Shown here piece by piece: positions 20,781 to 26,991 of a stretch of DNA of 26,991 bases. The DNA comes from Priapulus caudatus. Taxonomy: Eukaryota > Priapulida > Priapulimorpha > Priapulimorphida > Priapulidae. The position numbers were made by a program, and so were the translations under genes. The notes under the pieces were generated by a model that saw nothing but the letters and a program-made list of their open reading frames with translations, made no database searches and had not been told where the DNA came from. Positions within the stretch are counted from its first letter, which is position 1. Every line of letters begins with the position of its first letter. Location of the stretch: positions 175,564 through 202,554 of the forward strand of contig NW_014577130.1 in NCBI RefSeq assembly GCF_000485595.1, given 5' to 3'.

Positions 20781-21165
20781 CGTGTGTTTGCACGCACGTC
20801 GACCTACCTACATACGTCTGCACAGCACGTTATGGAGCGCGCACGCCACGTAGTCCGCACGCATTCAGACACATACTTTGTACGACGGTCGACCTTCTAC
20901 CTACGTACATATAGCTGACGCACTTATGGAGCGCGCACGCACGTAGTACGCACGCATTCAAACACATACATTTGTACGCACGATCGGACCTATCTACCTA
21001 CGTACATATAGCTGCACGCCACGTTATGGAGCGCGCACGCACGTAGTCGCGCACGCATTCAAAACACCTACATTTGTACGCACGTCGACCTATCTACCTA
21101 CGTACATATAGCTGCATGCACGTTATGGAGCACGCCACTCACGCACACGCACACACACACGCGCG
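20737..21165. repeat. About 98-bp tandem repeat, four units, copy 3
   Basis: Unit starts fall at about 20798, 20888, 20982 and 21084. The GTCGAC mark is changed to GATCGGAC in the third. The upstream (GCAC)n run is longer than in copy 1. There is one more unit than at 8221-8520. Confidence 0.86.
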
Positions 21166-21914
21166 CGCGTATGTATGTTTTGTACTACATGCACCTCACA
21201 CTGCTTACGCAGGCTCCGCGTTGAAATTGGAACGGCTCAGCGACATTAGTCGTCTACATTGATCTAGATTAATGCTCATGTTCGATCGCACCAAACTTTA
21301 TACCATTTCACAGTGAACGCTATCGACAATCCCACTGTATATTAAATTAGAACGCGATGTGCTAGTATTCGCTACACCGATGCCAACTGCACACTTCACT
21401 GCGGGCTCGTGTGCCGCCGAGCGTCCATATGGCACGCCCAAGCAGACGCAACCACACTAGCGGCAGCTCGCAAACACGATATGACGCGCGCGGATTGCGC
21501 TCGACGACGACGGCGACGACGATTGCTGTCATTTACAATTCGCATTCGATTCGTATTGTCGCTCGTAATGTCCGCTACATTACGTTGCTCGCAGAATCAC
21601 TCGGCACATTGCTTTGTAATTGCGACGCGTCTATTGCGACAGCAGTCGCAACCGTGGCGGTCTGTGGCGGCGCGCGAAGCAGCAGAGAAGGTCGTAAGGG
21701 CGCGCCGACCGTTATATTGCTTCTGTGTCACTAAGCATGGCCTGCGCGACACGCGTCGTCGCAAGTAACGCGGAAGATAATGCCTAAGTCGCGTTGTATT
21801 ATATTATCGGCTATCAGATTATTGTGGATTGTTTTCACGTAAATTTATAGATAAAATCAGTGCTCCCGCCAGAGGCACTGCATGTGTCGCCGCGTAAAAG
21901 CCTTCTTAATGCAC

Positions 21915-22270
21915 ACAAAGCACGCACGCATGCACGCACGCACGCATGCACGCCCACCACGCATGCACGCACGCACGCACGCACACACACACACGCACAC
22001 GCAAACAAGCAGCGCACGCACGCACGCTTACACACGCACACACACACGCACACAAGCACGCACGCACGCAAGTACACACGCCACACACACACGCACGCAC
22101 GCCACGCACGCACGCACGCACGCATGCACGTACGCACGCACGCACGCACGCACACATACGCACGCACACGCGCATACACGCAAGCGCACGCACACGCCCA
22201 CACATACGCACGCACACACACGCGCGCCACCACACAGACCCGCACCCACGCATGCACGACGCATAAACAC
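21915..22270. repeat. (CGCA)n/(CA)n compound microsatellite, copy 3
   Basis: Counterpart of 9266-9556, with extra GCCCACCACGCATGC and CGCA segments. Confidence 0.93.
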
Positions 22271-22466
22271 GCGCCACAAACAAACATGTATACATACAAC
22301 GTGATAATTATTTTAAACGGTAGAAACAATAATTCAACAAGTATTGTTGCAATTGATGAATTATCTCTGGCTCTCTGAGACAGTTTGACCATGCAGTTGT
22401 GAGTCATCTTGCATTTTGACATCTTTGTCACTGCATAACAGATATAATGGCCTCTTTACTTCACAG

Positions 22467-22511
22467 TCGGAAGCAGAAGTTAGTGAAGACGATGAAGATA
22501 TCATTATTTAA
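22467..22511 (+). CDS. Candidate terminal coding exon (partial), copy 3
   Basis: Identical 45 bases to 9742-9786 and 14132-14176, after CCTCTTTACTTCACAG. It encodes SEAEVSEDDEDIII and TAA. AATAAA follows at 22883-22888. Confidence 0.3.
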   Translation, partial: SEAEVSEDDEDIII

Positions 22512-23333
22512 GAGAGGGACTTAGATTAGGTGGCTGGCGTCGCACTTATACGATTAATTAAAATTACGAAAGACAACGTCATGTCACTCATTACCGATGG
22601 CCGACGAAACTAAACGCTACTAAACGACAATTAGAAGTAATATGACTCTATCTAGCTATGACTTCTAAGTCAATTTATAAGGAGCGGTACGAGCAAGAAC
22701 TCATGCATGGCTGTGCGTGGCGGCATACACACAATATGTACACGTGTGCGACCTACGTGCGTGCGTGCGCACGTGTCTGTATTCAGCTGGACATTATGAG
22801 ATGTGTTGTTTCGTTTTCAACGCATTCTTGAATAAGCGCGTCTGATTGTAATACAAGATAGTTTCGGGATAGCAAACCTATAAATAAATGATCTTATATT
22901 TATCTATGAGCCTTGGTCCTCATTGCGTTAACTGCTGCGGCACAGACGTGGCCTCGGCTATAGACTCCATACGAATAGAAAGAAGACGAATCTTATCTAC
23001 CTCTACACAGAATCTACCTCCGAATTACTACATGAATGTGCTATATTAGATGTATTTGTCGTTTGCGTGATGTGTCATACAAGTCACCATATAATAGTCA
23101 GGAATATTATGCTGCAGCCAGCGTTATCACTCAAGCGAGGTATTATCTCACATACCCTAAAGCTGGGGACGTTTTCAGCAACATCATGCTCTACGATAAA
23201 TGAAAAGTTCTATTACGTATAACACATGAGAATAAAGGGAGCGAATAAGACCAATATTACGACGAACATGTTGCTGACAAACGCTCCCGCGTCTCTGCTC
23301 TCTAATGACGCGTGTCGAATCCTCAAAACAGTA

Positions 23334-23445
23334 GCGAGAAAAAGAGAGAGAAAGAAGGAGAGAGAAGGAGAAAGAGAGAGAGAGAGAGAGAGAAAGCGAC
23401 AGAGAAAGTGATAGAGAGAAAGGGAGAGCGCGCGCACGAAAGAGA
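23334..23445. repeat. Interrupted (GA)n purine tract
   Basis: GAGA/GAAAGA repeats starting just beyond the point where homology to D ends. Confidence 0.9.
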
Positions 23446-23535
23446 ACGACAAGGTATAACAGTTGGAAGAATCCTACATAGGCAATACTTATTCTAGCAA
23501 CTACATTTGACTATATAGACAATAAATTGCACTCA

Positions 23536-24200
23536 CCCGTGTACCTGCTAAGGCTCCTCTTTGTCTGTCAGCTGCCGATTACGTATGCTTACCGGCGGAT
23601 GCGCGGCCGGGCGTCTCTTCTCTGAGCGCAGTCTCTTGCGACGAAATGTCAAGTTTGAGAATCCCTGTACGGCAGCAGTGCGTCGCTGCGCCTGTGTCAG
23701 CTGCTATGCGCACTGGTGTCTGTCTTGGGTTCCGTGAGCGCGGTGTGCGACGTGCGCTGCTACGTCTCTTACGTTTCTATGGTGGCGGTCGCCTCTCCCC
23801 CTCTCTCTCTCTCTCTCTCTCTCTCGCTCTCCCTCGCGCTCTCTCGCTCTCTCTATTGCGGTGTTTATTGACGGACGCGCGGTGTCACGGTGGCAGTGCG
23901 GGCGCAGATTTCGTGAGATTGACTCGCCGCACGTGCCTCCCTACCGCTTACGTCGCCGGTCGCTGCGAAGCTCGTGACGTCACGCGCGCAAGTAGCCAGT
24001 GAGCAGTGACCGCGGCTTGTGGGGGCGCGTGCATCGCCGGCAAATGTCCGAGTGGGAGGTTCGATCTATGGATGCCTCTTTGCGGGCAGTTTGCGGGGGC
24101 AGTGAACGCGATAAGTCGGGGGAGTCTTTACGGAGATGTAGGTGTTGGCGGCTGCCAAATATAATGAATGATGCGAGTCGTGCGGGGTGATGCGTGGGTG
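23536..24200. promoter_or_regulatory. CpG-rich, promoter-like zone with CRE site and GAGA/CTCT tract
   Basis: CpG-rich sequence that contrasts with the AT-leaning flank. It contains a perfect CRE palindrome TGACGTCA (23975-23982) and a CT/GA tract at 23793-23860 like the GAGA elements of arthropod promoters. On the minus strand a strong donor, ACACGG|GTGAGT, has its intron start at 23536. These would fit a first exon transcribed leftward. A plus-strand frame at 24043-24190 (MSEWEVRSMDAS...) has an acceptable start context, and the zone could equally serve that direction. No core promoter is demonstrated. Confidence 0.3.
23793..23860. repeat. (CT)n tract
   Basis: CT dinucleotides with TCGCTCTC interruptions, inside the CpG-rich zone. 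Confidence 0.92.
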
Positions 24201-25000
24201 GGCACTGGTGAATGGACCCTCCAACCCCCGGTACGCGTGATCACTTGTTTACTATATTGCACGTAAACATATGCCATACGCACGTAGGCACCTTTCGTGA
24301 TCTAGAGATTACACGTAAGAACGTGGACTTTCCTGCATATGCAATATAATCAGAAGTAATTAATATAGGTTATTATACGATCCTGATATAATTTAATTGG
24401 TATTAATTCAGAATGAATATAATTAACCGCATAGAGTTTGTTACGTAAACGCGCCACGGTACGGCGCTTTGGTAATGTAGTGCTAATCACACGACGTACG
24501 TCATAGCGATGGAACACGCAAGCAATTACTTCCACTGGCCACGTTGCACATATAATGCATTCGCTTTGGTGTTGGTTGGGTCGCACAGTGTCTCCCGCGA
24601 GATTCTATCAAGCAAAACGTTTATTGCAGCGTAAAATCCATTACTGTAACTGCACAAACATTTATGACGAATTACTGAGCCGCATTTAGATGCACAGCGC
24701 GCGAATTATACATAGCGGGATTCTCACATCTACAATATTGGATGTTTTTCCTGGCAGTATTTTCTTATTACCACTAGGGTGTAAATGGTAATGTAACGAG
24801 CAATAACTTGCTTTTCTCAACGCACAGGCTTCGGATATTCTTGAAGTCACTGCACAGCCGCACGCACTCTCGTACTCCAGAGTAAGTGCGTTTAGGTATA
24901 CGAATACTTAAACACACTTACTTAACAGCGCCGTACGCAAGCAAACATCCACACCCACGTGAATGGATCTATCAATGCAACGATCCTTTATAAAATTCGC
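24201..25000. other. Unique flank, about 800 bp, nothing supported
   Basis: AT-leaning sequence. A minus-strand frame at 24350-24586 (78 codons) has no clear splice or start support and is left out. No repeat or RNA gene is seen. Confidence 0.55.
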
Positions 25001-25109
25001 CCATCCATCCATCCATCCATCCATCCATCCATCCATCCATCCATCCATCCACCCACCCACCCATCCATCCATCCATCCATCCATCCATCCATCCATCCAT
25101 CCAACCATC
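25001..25109. repeat. (ATCC)n tetranucleotide microsatellite
   Basis: CATC/ATCC units with a short central CACCCACC patch. Frames read Ser-Ile-His-Pro or Met-Asp-Gly-Trp repeats and are artefacts. Confidence 0.97.
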
Positions 25110-25280
25110 CATTCAGGCGTTCAATCTCTTATACGTTATAAAAACAATTCCACGCTATATCAGTCATAGCCTTTTATCTTTCAATGCAAAATGACAATTT
25201 CATGAGCGAGTTGTTCCAAAGAATGGGTAGATGAGTGTGCTGTCAAAATTGAGTGGGTGTTAGGATTCTCGGAGTGCCCA

Positions 25281-25586
25281 ATGACTCACATTCAGCAAGA
25301 CTCCAGTAACACAAACACTGTTATACATTTTTCACAAGTTAACGCAATGCTATTTCCACGCCGAGACGTCGTTGACATTACTTTAAAGAGCAACGATCTC
25401 TCGCTCTCACATGTCATCAAGTTGAAGAGCAAAGAGTGCAATATCGAAGCCAACCGATTGCGTTTTGAGCCGGTTCACACGACAAAAAGCTATATAAATC
25501 ACACTACCACATCACTGCTGCCACCGTTATTGAGCAATCTAGTGTCTAATGTTGAAGTCACAGGCGAAGCATTGGGTTCTGCTTAG
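25281..25586 (+). CDS. Candidate open frame or terminal exon, unknown protein, 101 aa
   Basis: ATG at 25281 opens 101 codons of ordinary composition (MTHIQQDSSNTNTVIHFSQV at the start, ending VTGEALGSA). It has no low-complexity runs and no recognisable domain or membrane segment. The frame stays open upstream to 25206, just after a TGA, so it could be an exon with its acceptor further left. A polyadenylation-like AATAAA lies about 210 bases after the stop. There is no homologue in the window to test conservation, and chance cannot be excluded. Confidence 0.22.
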   Translation: MTHIQQDSSNTNTVIHFSQVNAMLFPRRDVVDITLKSNDLSLSHVIKLKSKECNIEANRLRFEPVHTTKSYINHTTTSLLPPLLSNLVSNVEVTGEALGSA

Positions 25587-25795
25587 ATGAATTAGAATAA
25601 CATTACACATGGTGCTATGCAGGGACGAGTTTGCCTTATAATTATAAGGCGCCAATTCTAGACGTCGCGTATATTATAATTATTTAATTTAGTAATGACG
25701 ACGGAATTTTCTTTACCCATTGCGTGCTTCCCGCATGTGCATGTGTTTGTGTCTAACTGGAGAATTTCTTTCAATACAATGTTTATGATAAAACA

Positions 25796-25801
25796 AATAA
25801 A
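25796..25801 (+). promoter_or_regulatory. Polyadenylation-signal-like AATAAA
   Basis: AATAAA in CAAATAAAAGCG, suitably placed downstream of the open frame ending at 25586. The surroundings are AT-rich, so a chance hit is easy. Confidence 0.22.
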
Positions 25802-25850
25802 AGCGTTAGAAACTTTACAAAGAAGTTTTAAGTGGATATTAAGTATTATA

Positions 25851-25925
25851 TATAGATAGTATCAGGAGTAAGATAATATAGGATCTTATATCTTCGATAT
25901 TATCTTACTCCTGATAGTATCTATA
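25851..25925. repeat. Near-perfect inverted repeat (hairpin), 29-bp arms, 17-nt loop
   Basis: The left arm 25851-25879 pairs with the right arm 25897-25925 with one mismatch. The shared core is ATCAGGAGTAAGATAATAT. The total length of 75 nt is in the range of a miRNA precursor, but the stem lacks typical bulges. A small MITE remnant or a foldback is equally possible. Confidence 0.9.
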
Positions 25926-26320
25926 CGAAATAATGGCCTCGTTCTGGTATACTATACAATAATATTACCGCCATTATCGAGTTAAATTCAGTTAATTTTT
26001 TGATTAATCACATCAATCATCAATCGTCATTTCATCAACTGCGTTACTCACATCCATTCTCTTTCATATTTGTTATATTGTTAGAATCCTTACTGCAGGT
26101 TAAATCTAAAAACGTATTCAAATGCTCTAGAATTACAACAGTACCGGCCTCTCGCGTTTTATACTACAAGCTGTGCTGTGTGAGTTCTCTATATAGAAAC
26201 GGGCTCGACCTCTCGTTGCGACTGCTTTGGGACTCTCCGCAGCTTATCTTTCGAAGCCAATTCTTCGGATAAACAAACTTTCCCGAGTTGATTAGTTTTG
26301 TCGTGCGTACTAGTGCCTAA
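25926..26320. other. Unique flank, no confident gene
   Basis: AT-leaning sequence. The 90-codon plus frame at 26000-26272 lacks start context, splice signals or domain features and is not called. Confidence 0.5.
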
Positions 26321-26324
26321 TTAG

Positions 26325-26714
26325 TCATCCACGCGCCGTCTGCTTGGACAAATATACGAGCTTATCCGTTGGCGAATATGATGAGGCTTCAGTAATCGCA
26401 CATGCACGTAGTCCAGTACATGCATGGCGTTTCCTTCCTGCCACTGCCCCTCGAGTGGCATCTAACAAAGCACGAACATCATCACCTGATATATCCTGAT
26501 GCACGCATTTGATATTGGCTTTTCGACGTAGCTGTAAAGATTGGCAGTAAATCTCAGGTACAGATACGAAATACGTACTGATACCGACTGCAATCACGTG
26601 ATAAGACTCACGTGTAGGACTAAATTCGTATTTCTTATCATTCATGACAAAATCTCGTATTGAATAGTGACATAAAAATACAATTATCCTTTCTATTTTA
26701 TCAGATGAATCTAC
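26325..26714 (-). CDS. Candidate coding exon(s), unknown protein, open for 129 codons
   Basis: The minus strand is open from 26714 to a TGA at 26325-26327. It begins VDSSDKIERIIVFLCHYSIR and has an internal ATG at 26643-26645 (MNDKKYEFSPTRESYH). Composition is ordinary and free of repeats. Upstream, TTTACTGCTACCAATTAAG is a usable splice acceptor ending at about 26718. A donor-like ATCAG|GTGATG lies at 26486/26485, so the true exon may stop there, about 77 codons in. Beyond the donor the frame reads less like protein. No domain is recognised. This is the most protein-like stretch in the window outside repeats. Confidence 0.3.
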   Translation of the reverse strand, partial: VDSSDKIERIIVFLCHYSIRDFVMNDKKYEFSPTRESYHVIAVGISTYFVSVPEIYCQSLQLRRKANIKCVHQDISGDDVRALLDATRGAVAGRKRHACTGLRACAITEASSYSPTDKLVYLSKQTARG

Positions 26715-26804
26715 TTAATTGGTAGCAGTAAATATTTAGAAGGCACACCAACTTGTTTATGTATAGAACAAAGTACCCCTCGTACAATCGGGATGTTTAT
26801 AGAA

Positions 26805-26991
26805 ATACATACATACATACATACATACATACATACATACATACATACATACATACATACATACATACATACATACATACATACATACATACATACATAC
26901 ATACATACATACATACATACATACATACATACATACATACATACATACATACATACATACATACATACATACATACATACATACATACATA
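26805..26991. repeat. (TACA)n tetranucleotide microsatellite running off the window
   Basis: About 46 uninterrupted ATAC/TACA units reaching the last base. The Met-Tyr-Val-Cys frames on the minus strand come from the repeat. Confidence 0.98.

Larger units (their letters stand above)
18329..21464. repeat. Segment C', copy 3
   Basis: Collinear with 5849-8827 and containing all the same nested repeats. It is about 150 bases longer overall, mostly because of an extra 98-bp unit. No supported gene. Confidence 0.88.
16273..23320 (+). repeat. Compound repeat unit, copy 3 (truncated at both ends)
   Basis: Begins inside a CAG array, continues with C' (18329-21464) and ends within D'' near 23320, where homology to D stops after GTGTCGAA. 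Segment B and the purine block are missing or lie in the gap. Confidence 0.88.
21465..23320. repeat. Segment D'', copy 3 (right-truncated)
   Basis: Matches the first 1.9 kb of D, without the 143-bp block. Homology stops near GTGTCGAATCC, shortly before GA-rich sequence. Confidence 0.88.

Noticed and set aside
24050-24075. tRNA T-arm-like GAGGTTCGATCTA
   Set aside because: No acceptor-stem pairing, D-arm or anticodon arm is found at the right distances.
24350-24586. 78-codon minus-strand frame in the right flank
   Set aside because: No domain, no splice or polyadenylation context and no second copy to test. Its length is within chance for AT-leaning DNA.
26805-26991. Telomeric or centromeric satellite
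   Set aside because: TACA is not a known telomere motif, no TTAGG or TTAGGG runs occur in the window, and the tract is an ordinary tetranucleotide microsatellite.

Overview
This is a eukaryotic nuclear window, about 27 kb, dominated by repeats. No rRNA, tRNA, CRISPR or bacterial operon structure is visible, and no complete gene can be supported. The sequence is packed with GT/CA, GTGC/GCAC, GGA, CAG, GA, AT, ATCC and TACA simple repeats. Sparse exon-like islands carry splice-type signals and AATAAA sites. The base composition and repeat style would fit an arthropod, perhaps a hymenopteran, but that is a weak inference.

Layout: positions 1-2498 are unique flank with GT/CA tracts and fragments that look like an interspersed repeat. 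A compound repeat unit of about 9.0 kb follows, made of segments in the order purine (GGA) block, B, CAG array, C, D. Copy 1 is complete (2499-11552). Copy 2 (11553-15785) follows directly, head to tail, but lacks the CAG array and all of C: B' joins D' at about 13140-13163. A unique GA-rich stretch (15786-16247) runs into a 25-base N gap (16248-16272). Copy 3 (16273-23320) begins inside a CAG array, continues through C' and ends partway through D''. Positions 23321-26991 are unique flank. They hold a CpG-rich, promoter-like zone, a near-perfect hairpin, two exon-like open stretches on opposite strands, and long ATCC and TACA tracts.

The unit is nested. C contains a 13-nt minisatellite, a GTGC tract, a TAGCG minisatellite, a roughly 390-bp inverted-repeat element with a TATA-like box in one arm, and a tandem repeat of about 98 bp. 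D contains a CGCA tract and a short stretch that reads like the last coding exon of a gene: branch-like site, pyrimidine-rich acceptor, an acidic 14-residue C-terminus, then AATAAA about 370 bp further on. This stretch is identical in all three copies.

Copies differ mostly by 1-2 base insertions and deletions. The rearrangement breakpoints and the scaffold gap mostly lie in or beside simple repeats. Part of the apparent structure may therefore be residual long-read error or mis-assembly. Nearly all long open frames are low-complexity artefacts of stop-free repeats and are not annotated as genes.
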